Source: Fistularia commersonii
Lineage: Eukaryota > Chordata > Actinopteri > Syngnathiformes > Fistulariidae
DNA: 64,000 nucleotides
Direction: 5' to 3'
Assembly (NCBI GenBank): GCA_037954325.1
Contig: JBBMNZ010000026.1
Span: forward strand, 3,785,501 to 3,849,500
Part shown: in pieces, positions 1-11,107 of the stretch
Numbering within the stretch: the first letter of the stretch is position 1
Layout of the letters: each line of letters opens with the position of its first letter
Position numbers and translations under genes: made by a program
Notes under the pieces: generated by a model
Databases searched by the model: none
What the model saw: only the letters and a program-made list of their open reading frames with translations
Told to the model about the DNA's origin: nothing

Positions 1-660
1 ATGGAAACTGACTTTCTGTTTAGTTTATTAGTGATTTCCCCGACAAGTCATCTTTGAATTAATTAAAGAGAAGTTGGGATTTTACCATCCACCATTTTAA
101 CCATCCACCAGTCAGAGCAGTGGTGATTCATGGCAGCCTCCATGTAGCAGAAGGTGAATGGCCACGCCTTGAGTTAATTAAAATTCACCACGCCGTGCAC
201 TTTGGACGCCGCTCTATGGATTCATCAGAACTGAGACCTGGGACTTATATTTGAGAAGTGATTCATCTCAAAGCATGAACCTCCAGAGAGGTTAATGTGG
301 CTGCAAATTCCTCTTTTTAAATAAATGACTCAGTGAGAATTAGTAAGTCTGAGAGGAAATAAAAACAGCACAAACTTTAATATCCCCGTCTTTGAAAAAT
401 ACGCCGTTCAGTGTAATTTGCGCTTCTTCTTAGTTTAAAATAATCTCCCATTTCCTCCCGCAGCTTCCCTACTTAAAATCGAGAATTGTAAAAACATGTA
501 GTTGTAAACATACATGTATATATGTCACATGTATTTTTTACATGCCTTTAACTTTATTTTTCCTTTGATCTTTACTGGTCTTTTAATATATATTTTTTAT
601 TATTCGCTATTTTTTACTCTTAATTGTTTTATTGAGTTCTATTTGGATTCTTCCCCACTT
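1..660. other. Intron sequence, no feature recognised
   Basis: AT-rich non-coding sequence inside the grid2 intron that follows the 7736-7855 exon. I see no exon, RNA gene or recognisable repeat. Confidence 0.6.
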
Positions 661-733
661 GACTTTGTAGCAGGAGCTGCTTTCAACGAAAAGCAATTTC
701 CCCCTGGAGGATCAATAAAGTATTCTGATTCTG
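661..733 (+). mobile_element. LINE/SINE 3' tail fragment (AATAAAGT type)
   Basis: This stretch has CAATTTCCCCCTGGAGGATC followed by AATAAAGTATTCTGATTCTG, the terminal motif of many fish non-LTR elements. A nearly identical copy in reverse orientation occurs at 50939-51011, which shows it is a repeat. Only the last ~70 bp is present, as expected for 5'-truncated retroposition. Confidence 0.75.
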
Positions 734-894
734 AAAAACATGCGGTGGGTCAAGGGAAGAATCTAAATTACCCAGATATGAGCATGAGAGAGGGAATTAT
801 GGTACGACACTATATGACATATATTAAAATTTCCCCATCGTGGGACGATTAAAGGCTCTTTCTTTTCTATTCTGTGACGTGAACGGTTGTGTGT

Positions 895-1010
895 TTCTAC
901 ATCCGGCGCTGTCGTGGGAGAAACCGACCTCTCGTCCAACGACAGCCGGGATTGGCTCGCGCCCGACCCCGACACCGAGTGCAGGATAAGGGGTGTAGAT
1001 GATGAATGAC
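895..1010 (-). repeat. Interspersed teleost repeat, family P
   Basis: Contains CCAACGACAGCCGGGATTGG and GAGTGCAGGATAAG followed by GATGAATGA. The same core recurs at 58905-58996 and 63660-63740 and, on the other strand, at 17037-17345, 36150-36320 and 46340-46565. Classification is left open; it is a common fish repeat. Confidence 0.7.
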
Positions 1011-1519
1011 AAAAATCAATGCGATCTGTAGTAGCAACCAGACAGGAAACTGAAACCAGACGATTTAATCTGAATTAATCAGAGCTGCAAGACTTACATG
1101 ACAGATGTACATGACGTGTTTTTTGCATGAGTAATCTCTTGACTGATCGTAAGGTAACGCACTGCAGAGGCTGGAAAGAATTTGGGGACAAACTACTTTT
1201 TGATGCTCACCATATGGCCAAATGTGTTCCGATTCGGCCAAATAATCCGAATCGGGTGTTTGAATAACTTCCGTGGCCGCAGGTGTATAAAATCAAGCAC
1301 CTAAATTTTACAAACATTTGTGAAAGAATGGGTTTCTCTTAGGAACTCTGTGAACTCCAGCGTGGAACTGTGTTAGGATGCCACCTGTGCAAGAAACCCA
1401 GTCGTGAAATTTACTCGCTCCTAAATATTCCACAGTAGATGGTCAGCTGTATTAGAAGAACATGGAGGTGTTTGGGAACGACAGCAACTCAGCCATGAAG
1501 TTGTAGGCCACGCAAGATG

Positions 1520-1986
1520 ATGGAGCAGAGGTCAGCGGATGCTGAGGCGGCAAGAGGTCGCCAACTTTCTGCAGAGTCGATCGCTACGGACCTCCAAACT
1601 TCACTTGGCTTTCAGATTAGCTGAAGAACAGTGTGCAGAGAACTTCATAGAATGGGTTTCTGCAGCTGCATCCTAGCCACGGATCAGCAAGTGCAATGCA
1701 AAAAGTCGGACGCACTGGATTCTAGAGCAGCGGAGAGTTGGTCCCCATCTGGCAATCTTATGGACGAGGCTAGGTTTGGCGGACGCCAGGAGAACGGGAC
1801 TTGTCTGACTGCATTGTGCCAAGTGTGCAGTTTGGTGGAGAGAGGATTATGGTGTGGGGCTGTTTTTTTGTAGCTGGGGGCTCAGCCCCTGAAAGTTTCA
1901 GCATCGCAAGACCTTTTGGACAATTCCATGCTCCCAACTTTGTGGGAACAGTTTGGAGCTGGTCCCTTCCTTTTCCAACATAAAGC
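1520..1986 (+). pseudogene. Tc1-like transposase, N-terminal part (broken)
   Basis: Coding remnants in several frames cover the helix-turn-helix region and the start of the DDE domain. Frameshifts separate them: the piece ending ELHRMG is in one frame and the VMVWGC-like piece near 1845-1865 in another. The segment with the first catalytic aspartate is missing. No intact reading frame survives. Confidence 0.8.
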
Positions 1987-2437
1987 CGTCTTATCTCCAG
2001 GTTATGGTCAAGCCGCATGTCCCTCACCGTCCCCTCCGATCAGCCACCTCTGGGCGACTGTTCACCCCCATCTCTCCGACCGCCCGGCTGCCGTTCGAAC
2101 CGATCTCGGCTCTTCTCGGTCTTGGCTCCTCAATGGTGGAACGAACTCCCGAAAGAGATCAGAACAGCTGGGTTCGCCGTGAGCTGAAAACATACCTCTT
2201 CACCAAGCACTACCCTATTAATCGCACTTAGCCTCCAACCCCCACCCCAAAAAAAAAAAGATGAACAATGAACTGAATGTATGTATGCTTATGGTTCTGA
2301 GATGGCTATTTGGTTGAGTCGTCACTTCTGACTCCTGATTACTGGTACTTCGGATCTTCGGTGACTGAATTGCACTTCTTGTAAGTTCCTTTGGATAAAA
2401 GTGTCTGCCAAATGACTGCAATGTAATGTAATTTAAA
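1987..2437 (+). mobile_element. L2-type LINE 3' fragment inserted in the Tc1 element
   Basis: Short coding remnants (MVERTPER near 2133) resemble the C-terminal end of an L2/CR1-like reverse transcriptase. They are followed by the tail GGATAAAAGTGTCTGCCAAATG and a short ATGTAATGTAAT run. The fragment is flanked by AAAGC at 1982-1986 and 2438-2442, a plausible 5-bp target-site duplication. A better preserved relative is at 30590-31133. Confidence 0.8.
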
Positions 2438-2706
2438 AAAGCAAGGTCCATAAAGGCATCCATGGTGTGGATGAAGTTGACTGGGCTGCACTGAGTCCTG
2501 ACCTCAACCCGATAGGACAACTTTGGGATGAACCAGAGCGGAGACTGACAACCAGGCCTTCTCGTCCACCATCGGTGTGCGACCTTGCAAATACACATCT
2601 TGGAGAATGGTCAAAAATTCCCATAAACACACTCCTGAACCTTGTGGACAGCCTTCCCAGAAGAATTGAAGCTGTAAAAGCTAGAAAAGGTGGACCGACG
2701 TCATAA
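2438..2706 (+). pseudogene. Tc1-like transposase, C-terminal part
   Basis: From about 2467 an open stretch encodes the C-terminal DDE region, including DWAALSPDLNP, LWDEPERRL and KIPINTLLNLVDSLPRRIEA, and ends at a stop near 2704. The position after NPI that should be the third catalytic acid is glycine, so this half is inactive even apart from the upstream interruption. Confidence 0.85.
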
Positions 2707-2790
2707 CCCTATGGATTAGAAATGGGATGTCACTTAAGTACATATGCAAGGCAGGTGAGCGAATACTTTTGGCCCTTTAGCGTATATCTG

Positions 2791-5700
2791 CTTTCGGTTT
2801 TAAACGTAATGAAAATGACTACAACCCCTTTGCGGGTCCCTGTATTTGATCAACCAAAACACCAGCAAAATTACTGTCGCTCGGTTGGAAGTGAAGCTGC
2901 ATCGGGCGATGTTTGCCTCCAAATGCGGCGTGCTTGGATGAGACTAGTACGAACCCATTCCCTCTCGGTTACATGCTGATGTTCATGGTGACTGACATTA
3001 ATTGCCATGCGAAGCCAAAAGGGTTAGCTTAGCATTTCCAATCATGCCAGAAGATTCATACTAATGTCTGTGTGGGTGGATTTCCTCGTGCCCCGCTGTG
3101 CGATGCAGCGACGTCGGGCGAGATTTTGTGGGTACTTGAAGCCATCTTATTAAAACAATGTCTGTCAATCTTTCTCAACGTACGACGTGAGGAAAACATA
3201 ATTGTGAGTCCGTTTGAAGGTCCAGCGACCGCGGGGTCACTTAACGCTATTAACAAATATGTCTGAGGAGCATGGAGACGATAATTGAAGGCGACCCCAA
3301 TTAAATACTGTTGTTGCAGGCCATTCATTACAAGGAGGGATTTTTTTTCTTTCAAATAGCAAAGAATATCTCCTTGTTTAAGAGAAATAGCAAAGTGCTT
3401 GTTGATGACTCTGCTAAGATAAACGTTCTACTTGTATGTTTGAACTTTTGCACATCAATTAAAGTCCACTGAGTGTATTTTTTATTTTTCTTTGTCTTAC
3501 AACCTATAAGCCACTTTCCTCATTGCTTACTGTCTTTTTTCCCTTCCCTTCATGTTGATTCGCAACATTTATTTTTAAAATGTTTTATTTCAAGCATGGA
3601 TCTGGTGTAAACGCAACTCCGAGGTTGTTAGGTTTTCCATGTCAGAGATAGCTAATGAAGCAATTACGCTTGCTAGACTTGTGACTCCTCTAAAAGAGAG
3701 AGCCATGCATGTCTATAGATGGGTACATAAAGAAATATATCCCCTGCATACCCATATAGCCACTGAAGGTAATGGAGCAGAAACCCTATTCTTCCATTGT
3801 GTGGTGGTAATAATTATGACGGATTCTTGGAGCCTGCCATTATTAAAATCACCGGATTAGTCACTGTATGTGCGTGAAGGATTAATAGATAAATGTCATG
3901 AGAGGGAGTTGAGTACGGAAAGAAAAAAGGAAAATAGAACAAGCATGCCATCCAAAACTAAAATATGGAATTAAAAATGGAATTGCTCAATGGAATGATA
4001 CAGTCATATTATCATAAAGAGGGTGAATTGTATGCATCGCGGTGCAGATACTCACTGTTTTTTCTTTCCCCGCTACGGCAGTTTGCCAAATGGATAGCAA
4101 TCCTACTACGATAGAGTTTCCACCTTTTCAACCTTTTCCCTTCCGTCGCAAGAACCACATACTTTCCTGGGTTGTTTGCCTTGAAATTAGGCGCAGTTAG
4201 TCCAATTTGGGTTCAGTTTAGAGATAGAAATGTTCATAACGCATGGGTATCTTTCAAAGGCTCCCACACGCAGACATTTTAACATCAAGTCATTTTTTTA
4301 TACAATACATTCTGCTGTTTAATTCTGTAATTTAGACTCATAATAACAAAAATTAGGATTGGAGAATGCAGGGAAGGCTCACAGCTGATTGGCTGTTGGG
4401 AGCATCTGATCAAAAGTTCAATTTACCATCAAAATTAAGATTAAAAAGAAAAAATAATCAAGATGTGTTTTTTCTCTCGGGACATTTAAGCACATTGTGG
4501 AATTATTTTTATTTGTGCTTTTCAACTGCATTATAGATGTTGCACAGTAAATATTTTTAATGTTGATACAGGTTGTTGAGTCTATTCCCTGAAGAAATTG
4601 AGTTATTTATTTCCAATCCTCCATCCTGCTTAATATATATCTCATCTGCTTTGACTTTGCAACCCTGAATGTGTGTATGTGTGTGTGTGTGTGTGTGTGT
4701 TTTTTTCTCCTAAGCCAGATTCAACTGAAAGCGCGAGCTAATATGCAGGATGTCTTGAAGGAATACGAACCTCTTCAATAATTTGATTTCTTGTGTACGT
4801 TAACTGAACCCAAGCGCTAGTCCAACAAATGTTCAGATTATTAAAGGGGCCTGTGGCAGGAATCCTATATAACAAAAGTGCTAATTCCCTGAGAAGTAAT
4901 TAAGCTCTCTGATTAGGGAATTGTGGCTTGATGTAATTATGCTGTGGTTTAAAGATTAATTTTGTCTGTGATAGGATGCTGCTGGTGTCTCACCATATTA
5001 TCCATAATCACAGCTTGCGATCATATTTAAAGAGTGAATGTATGCATATGTGTGTGGATGCTCGCCCACGGTGGAAAAAAACCGCTGCGTTTGTTTAGAA
5101 AAAAAATAAAGCGAGTAGGATAATAACATGGATTTTGAACCCCTGCACGTTGAACGAGTCGAGGAGGAAGGAAAAAATACAGAAGGAATAAAACATCTAC
5201 ACGCCAGCATCCATCCACTGAGCACTAATGAGTGGCACGAAACATACCGTATTCTCGACAAATGATAAAGGTTCTTTTTAAACGCAGCAGTTTAATTCAA
5301 AACATGAAGAAAAATATTTTGGAAGAACTGAGGTATTCGTAAAATTCCATGGTTTGATTTCCCATAATGAACCTAAAAGCGTCGGACGTAAATATCCATC
5401 TAGGAGCGGGCATTGGAATTGACGCCTCCGTTCCAGGACCCAAAAGGAGAGGCTGCTGTTCATAGATGGCAAAGTGTTCATTAATATTGCCGCGCCTATT
5501 GTACTGCAAAAATAAACTCTTCCCTGTGAATTAAGACAAATCTTCCATTAGTTGCTACACTTCCTCTTTACGAGTTACTCGTTCCGTCTCTCTGGGCGAA
5601 AATAGTTTACTCTGCATAATAAAACTGTTGTGAGTCTTACACTGGAAGCTGATGCAAGCTATTCATGGCACTCAGTTAACTTCTCATTGAATTTAAAGAC

Positions 5701-5825
5701 AATATGAATTTTTCACCTCGGTTCTCTGGGTCGTCATGCCGTGCGTGGCATTGTCATCTTTGGAAAAGGTCAGCAGAGGTTCATCACCAGGGTTACACTC
5801 AGCTTTGTGGACAAACAACAACAAT
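2791..5825. other. Long intron stretch without gene
   Basis: About 3 kb of AT-rich intron. Apart from the (GT)n tract at 4671-4706 I recognise no repeat or exon. Scattered short ORFs on both strands look like chance. The block at 4850-4990 has few simple repeats and could be a conserved non-coding element, but nothing here proves it. Confidence 0.55.
4671..4706. repeat. (GT)n microsatellite
   Basis: Alternating GT with one A interruption, followed by a T run. Confidence 0.95.
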
Positions 5826-6447
5826 CCTTCCTCTTTTTCTTTGGGCTTTTCCCTCAGGGGTCGCCACAGCCAATCAACCTTCTCCATCCAACCCTATTCT
5901 CTGGATCCTCCTCTCTCACACCAACTAACTTCTTATCCTCTCTCACGACGTCCATCAATCTTCTCTTTGGTCTTCCTCTAGACCTCCAACTCCTGCATCC
6001 GTCCACCAATTCACTCTCCCTCCTGTGTTCATCACCCAACCATCTCAGTCTCTAAAACATCTCACATGAGCCGTCCTTCTGATGGGCTCATTCCTGATCC
6101 TGTCCATCCTGGTCCCTCCCAAAGAGAACCCAAACATCTTCATCTCTGCGACCTCCAGCTCTGCCTCCTGTCTTTTCATCAATGCCGCTGTTTCTAGTCC
6201 ACACAGCATGGCTGGTCTCACCACTGTCTCCTCCAACTTCCAACTTTCCTTTCCTTCTTGTTGATCTTCTATCTCTTCATACCCCTGACACTTTTCTCCA
6301 CCCATTCCAACCTACGTGAACTTGTTTCTCCACCTCTTTTCCACACTCTTTGTTGCTCTGGACTCTTGAACCCAAGTACCTGAAATTCTCAAACTTCTTG
6401 ATCTCCACTCCCTGTAGCCTCACTTTTCCACCTAGGTTCCTCTCAAT
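5826..6447 (-). mobile_element. RTE-like LINE 3' fragment
   Basis: On the minus strand, broken frames encode the C-terminal end of a non-LTR reverse transcriptase: VVRPAML, GLET, AELEVAEMKM, RNEPIRRTAHV, RGRPKRRLMDVVRED and the final GCGDP. Its short 3' end is GGCGACCCCTGAGGGAAAAG followed by a GAAAGAAG-like tail. The family resembles RTE/BovB-type elements of fish, by recall. Related fragments are at 8330-8650, 23741-23800, 27639-29115 and 29218-29705. The 5' end runs into (AAT)n at 6447. Confidence 0.85.
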
Positions 6448-6542
6448 GATAGTAATAATAATGATGATACTGATGATGATGACGATAATAATAATAATAA
6501 TAATAATAATAATTATTATTATAATTATACTAATTATGATAA

Positions 6543-6609
6543 TGATGATGATATTGATAAATATATAGGCGGAATGGCTAACACGGTTAGACAATCATCT
6601 TGGAATCCT
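6543..6609 (+). repeat. Perfect 67-bp inverted repeat, left arm
   Basis: Contains GGCGGAATGGCTAACACGG. It is exactly reverse-complementary to 7003-7069 as read base by base. It covers the SINE head plus flanking (GAT)n/(AAT) sequence. Confidence 0.92.
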
Positions 6610-6676
6610 TCAAATTCTTGATCTCCACTCCCTCCAGCCCCATCATTTCACCTGGGTTCCTCTCAACAACAACAAC

Positions 6677-6714
<38 letters not shown>

Positions 6715-6773
6715 TATAGGTGAAGTTGCTCACCATTCCACCCGGGAACCTTCCGACAAAAACATCAAGATAA

Positions 6774-6811
<38 letters not shown>

Positions 6812-7002
6812 ATAATAATAATAATAATAAAACTAGTCATGATATTGTTATTATTATTACTGCTATTATTATTATTATTGCTGTTATTATTATTATAATT
6901 ACTGTTATTATTATTATTAGTAGTAGTAGTATTATTGTTATTATTAGTATTATTATTATTATTAATAATAATACCATTATTATTATTTATATAAGAAATT
7001 GG

Positions 7003-7069
7003 AGGATTCCAAGATGATTGTCTAACCGTGTTAGCCATTCCGCCTATATATTTATCAATATCATCATCA
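7003..7069 (-). repeat. Perfect 67-bp inverted repeat, right arm
   Basis: Partner of 6543-6609. The spacer of 393 bp is (AAT/ACT)n with an RTE slice. Confidence 0.92.
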
Positions 7070-7122
7070 TTATTAGAGTTAGTATAATCCTAATAATAAT
7101 AATAATTATTATTATTATCAGT

Positions 7123-7163
<41 letters not shown>

Positions 7164-7338
7164 TAATAAATATATGGGTGAAGTTGCTCACCGCTCCACC
7201 CGGGAACCTCTCAACAACAACAACATCAAGATAATAATAATAATAATATCATGACTATTGTTAATATCATTATTATATTATTACTACTAATAGTAATGAT
7301 AATAATAACGACAATAACAATAATAATGATAAATATAT

Positions 7339-7454
7339 GGGTGTAGTGGCTAAGATTGTAGACAATCATCTTGGAATCAGCTTCCTGAGCACAGGCCACC
7401 CATGATGGGTTCAATGCAGAAAACAATTTCCCACGAAATAAAGTAAAATAATGA
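7339..7454 (+). mobile_element. tRNA-derived SINE copy (partial B box), flanked by (AAT)n
   Basis: Starts GGGTGTAGTGGCTAAGATTG, with an A-box-like TGGCTAAGATTGTAG, and continues AGCACAGGCCACCCATGATG and GGGTTCAATGCAG. It ends CAATTTCCCACGAAATAAAG and runs into AATAATAATAA. It matches the minus-strand copy at 27851-27996 but lacks the B-box region that copy has. (AAT)n lies on both sides. Confidence 0.7.
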
Positions 7455-7735
7455 AATCAAATAATAATAACTTTTTGTCCCATATTGGTTTAGAAATCAA
7501 AGTCCTGTCAGCACAAACAGCTTAAATGGCTGGTGTGCGGAGAGAGGAGTGGAAGCCACAAGGAAAGAGTTACCAGAGTAAATGTAACATGGAAGTAATG
7601 TTGATTGTCAAAGGTGTCGTGAAAATCCAGGACAAATCAAGGAAGTTTTGTAAATTCACAGAGCGATGTTTGAGGAGAAATGATTCCCCCTCGTCCGACT
7701 GGACCGCCCGGCTCTGGGTTCACGTTGCTACGTAC
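7455..7735. other. Intron sequence next to the exon donor
   Basis: No repeat recognised. The long plus-strand ORF that spans 7526-7963 is antisense to the exon and is a shadow. Confidence 0.6.
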
Positions 7736-7855
7736 CCGGCTCACGCCTCGTCCCCGGTCTTCTCCATAATTTGTCCCCAGTATTTCGAAGAAAATGTTGG
7801 GGTTGGTGCCATTCTCGGTGAATTCCAGGAAACTGGTGAGGCCGCTCACTCCGAA
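7736..7855 (-). CDS. grid2: grid2 coding exon (end of amino-terminal domain)
   Basis: This 120-bp exon encodes 40 residues, from FGVSGLT through FEILGTNYGE to RGRGVSR. It is the last part of the extracellular amino-terminal domain, just before the linker to the ligand-binding core. The acceptor reads CCTGTTGCAG and the donor GTACGT at 7735-7730. Both junctions are phase 0, and the exon follows the LDTVKK exon directly as in GRID2. ENGTNP contains an N-glycosylation sequon (NGT). It differs from mammalian GRID2 in SFLEFT, where the mammalian protein has an ELEFG-like sequence, and in IFF for VHF. The next expected exon (LGCWNP-like) is not found in 1-7735 and must lie further downstream. Confidence 0.95.
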
Positions 7856-8329
7856 CTGCAACAGGAAAAAAGCACAGATTTTCAGCGGGGCTTTTGTAAT
7901 GTTACAAGGATTTTATATGGAATCTTGTTTTCAAATGTTCTTTTACAATGGAACCGAATTTGAATTGGAAACCATTTGGCAGCAACCATGTAGACAAACA
8001 TTACTTTCTATAACATATTCTACATTTCAGTTATAAAACCCAAACAAGTAAAGCATATGATCAATAGCATTGATCCGTTGCATGAGAAAAGGATACCTGG
8101 AACATATATGTGTATCTATCTAACATTATAACCACTGAATAAAAACTTGTTTGTTTGATGGTAATATTCAATTTTATATATAATACAATTACCATCAATG
8201 ATAATGTCAATGAAGGAACATAAATAACAACAATAATCGTGATGTTTATAATAGTAATGATAATTATGCCAATAAGGGATGTTGAAATATATAAAAATTA
8301 TATTTTTATTTATTTCATTTTTTTTAAAC
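7856..8329. other. Short intron stretch without recognised feature
   Basis: AT-rich intron between the exon acceptor and an RTE fragment; nothing recognised. Confidence 0.55.
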
Positions 8330-8650
8330 AGCTCCCGTTGTGGTATTGCAGGTGTGCAGATGCTTGATGTCCATCCATAAACTTCCTCTGTGGAATTCCT
8401 TCAGGTCTCCTGCCCGGCAATTCCAACCTCAGCGTCCTTCTACCCAGATCTGGTCCAAGACGTCCAAAGCATCTCGCTCTGTCTTCACCTCCAGAACATC
8501 TAACACGTGCTGTCCCTCTGATGGACTCACTCCTGATCCTCCTCATCCTCCTCACTCCAAAGAAAACCTCAGCCGTTTCATCTCCACTCTCAAAGAGAGA
8601 CTCAACATTTTCATCCCTGCTCCAAAAGACAGCTTCAACAAATTCATCTA
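8330..8650 (-). mobile_element. RTE-like LINE fragment
   Basis: The minus strand encodes RRIRSESIRGTARV and LRLELPGRRPEG, the same C-terminal reverse transcriptase segment as at 5826-6447 but more degraded. The reading frame is broken and both ends are truncated. Confidence 0.75.
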
Positions 8651-8711
8651 ACTTCTCTAGTATTTGATTTTTAGAAAAACGAGTGGTAATTCATCATGAG
8701 AGACAGGTAAA

Positions 8712-8886
<175 letters not shown>

Positions 8887-8889
8887 ATA

Positions 8890-9244
8890 CTGCTCAAAAA
8901 AATAAAAGGAACACTTGAACAACACAATGTAACTCCAAGTCAATCACACTTCTGTGAAATCATAGTGTCCACTCAGGAAGCAACACTGATTCATTTTGAC
9001 TTGTTTTAAGGACATTACATAAAAGTTGGATCAGCCTGGAGTTTGTTTTTACACTTTAATTTTGAGTGTGATTCTTATCCAGACCTCCATGGTTTAATAC
9101 ATTTGATTTCCATTGATAATTTTTGTGTGATTTTGTTGTCAGCACATTCAACTGTGTAAAGAGCAAACTATTTCATAAGAATATTTCATTCATTTAGATC
9201 TAGGATGTGTTTTTTAAGTGTTCCCTTTATTTTTTTGAGCAGTG
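8890..9244 (+). mobile_element. MITE-A copy 1 (Tc1/mariner-derived, non-autonomous)
   Basis: Terminal inverted repeats CTGCTCAAAAAAATAAAAGG and, at the other end, CCCTTTATTTTTTTGAGCAG. TA flanks both sides (8888-8889, 9245-9246). The interior has no transposase. Other copies are at 16643-16951 and, reversed, 32290-32651. The ends match those of a fish Tc1-like element with the interior deleted. Confidence 0.92.
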
Positions 9245-9262
9245 TATATCCATGTATATCTA

Positions 9263-9301
9263 TGGATCTCTCCCTCTCTCTCTCACACACACACACACAG
9301 A
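9263..9301. repeat. (TC)n(AC)n microsatellite
   Basis: Short CT/TC run followed by ACACACACACACACA. Confidence 0.9.
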
Positions 9302-10755
9302 CACATATCACTCTCTCTATATAATATATATATGAAGATATTATATATAAATGTACATATAATATTCTGTTATTTCAGAATGGTCATGAATTCTAAGCAC
9401 TTCTTCTTTGCATGTGTGTGTATTCATGTTTTCTTGCATGTCTGGGATGACTGAGGGCGGTGGTGTTGTTGTTGTGTTCCAGCCTCCTTGAGGGATACAT
9501 CCCATAAGACACAGTCACAATATGTATACATTCCTCAAGATATGGTTTGTAATGCGCGACAAATGAACATCACTTTTTAGTCACTTTTTCATATCGAAAT
9601 GCAGATATAACATTAATATATTCTTTTACATGGCTCCTGTAACAACATGCAGCCGAACCCTCAACAGGATTGTAGCTCATTTGCTCCCTGGGAAACGTTG
9701 CGGGGCTGAAACCTGTTTGAATAATGTTCATTACCTTCCATAATGACTTAATTAATGTCAGGGGCTCAGAAATCAGTATAAAGCGTGTATTTCTTTTTTC
9801 AAATGTGACTGATGTAAATGATGCGCCACCGGGATTAAGGGGATGATTGATAGAGTTGATGGCGATGTTTCTTATATGCTGAAAAATGCATGCGAGTGCT
9901 CTGCTGCAAAATATCTATATATTTTAGTCATCGTGAGTCACAAAGTCACGAGGTCGGGCTTCTGAGACTCGTACGTAGGCCTCCGCCTGCAATGCAGGAC
10001 ATTTTGTGCCTTAGAAGATATCTTTGAAATAAAAATAAGAGTTCTAAACCCGGATGCTCCTTTGAGACTCAAAAAGGTGGCGGAAAAGTATCTTAAAGCC
10101 GAGGTGGAAGTGCATTCCTGGATAGCGGTTACCTGGTGCGCTGAATGCCAATTTGTCAGCGAACGCGACTGATTAGTATTTACCATTACTATAATGGCCC
10201 TCTATACAAAAATGCTGATTAATCACACAGGCATACGCAGCGAGTAAAACACTCTGCTGATGCACTGTAAAACGGGACTGATGCTCGCCTGTTCAAATCT
10301 ACTCCGTTACGTCCGGGGGCTCTTTAAATCAGCCCTGTTGAGACAGCCATCAGGGTCGGTTTAACAACCGGGGCCGGCTGATGAAAATGTTGCCAAGACC
10401 CGGCCTGATCTCAAGGTGAAATGCAAAAAGATATGAAAGCCACTGCTGTGAATTTATTATTGTCTGACACTAATCCAAAATTAGCATTTCACTTGGCTTC
10501 ATCATTCAGTCAAAGTGCGCGCTCCCCGGAGTATGTTTCATTGATATAAAGACAGAAAGCATCGATCTGATTGGATTTAACACCAATGTGAGAGTTTGGA
10601 GGCCCCCGAGGCAGACAATAAATAAATAAATACAAATAAAACCTCAAGGTGATTTGCCACAAAAGAAATAAACAACTCCTGAATAAAAAAAAAAAAAAAA
10701 AAAAATTAAACAGGCTGACTGATGCATTATAAAGTTCATCACATTTTTCCTCTAC
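9302..10755. other. Intron stretch without gene
   Basis: No exon or classified repeat seen. Short AT repeats at 9320-9350 and poly-A at 10685-10705. The 9690-9800 block is low in simple repeats; conservation cannot be judged from one sequence. Confidence 0.5.
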
Positions 10756-11107
10756 AGCAGACTTGGGCATTTTAGAGGCCGTAATTGCTTTTTATCTGGC
10801 CCGCCAAACTCTTTTATTTGAATATTTTAACAAGCATTTTCAATCAATATGGAATATGGAAACTCCTTATTTTTTCCTTCAGTTTAATTTTGTACAGCTG
10901 ATTACATACAAAATATTTTTCCTGTACATTTATATGATCATTATTGATTTTAAAGTTGAAATAAAATGCCAAAAAAAAAAAAAAAAAAATTGCAATTTTC
11001 ATTTTGTACAATTTACATGATACCTAGTTGGGCTGCGCATAAAAATTAAATCAGAAATGTTAGAAAGAAATGTTAACCTGCATAAGAAATAATAGCCCAC
11101 CCCTGCA
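10756..11107 (+). mobile_element. hAT-like MITE, family C copy 1
   Basis: Left end GCAGACTTGGGCATTTTAGAG and right end (reversed) GCAGGGGTGGGCTATTATT give an imperfect terminal inverted repeat. It carries CTGGCCCGCCAA and the internal block TTTTAAAGTTGAAATAAAAT, shared with the copy at 39445-39815. No coding capacity. Its exact ends are uncertain by a few bases. Confidence 0.65.

Larger units (their letters stand above)
1162..2790 (+). mobile_element. Dead Tc1-like DNA transposon, split by a LINE insertion
   Basis: The sequence follows a widespread fish Tc1/mariner element. Recognisable coding pieces include LQTS, IVPSVQFGGERIMVWG (about 1815-1860) and SPDLNP (about 2491-2520). The right end reads GGTGAGCGAATACTTTTGGC near 2755-2780. 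A LINE fragment interrupts the coding region at 1987-2437. The block that should hold the first catalytic aspartate (around 1740-1755) looks deleted, the second is lost at the LINE junction, and the final glutamate of the NPIE motif reads NPIG. The element is therefore immobile. The left terminal repeat is too diverged to fix its outer boundary exactly. Confidence 0.85.
6447..7338. repeat. Complex (AAT)n array with embedded RTE and SINE pieces
   Basis: About 0.9 kb of (AAT)n/(ATT)n/(ACT)n tracts. Embedded in them are repeated slices of the adjacent RTE element (the CACCTGGGTTCCTCTC-like segment at 6611-6668, shorter at 6720-6758 and 7176-7215) and the head of a tRNA-derived SINE in both orientations. 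A perfect 67-bp inverted repeat occupies 6543-6609 and 7003-7069. The Asn/Ile/Ser homopolymer ORFs here are artefacts of the triplet repeat. Confidence 0.9.

Noticed and set aside
5693..5820. Minus-strand ORF part with AECNPGDEPLLTFSKDD considered as the next grid2 exon
   Set aside because: It does not match the expected LGCWNP-like sequence, and no proper acceptor precedes it.
6277..7254. Asn, Ile and Ser homopolymer ORFs
   Set aside because: Produced by (AAT)n and (ACT)n microsatellites.
7526..7963. 145-codon plus-strand ORF
   Set aside because: It is antisense to the grid2 exon at 7736-7855 and is explained as a shadow of it.
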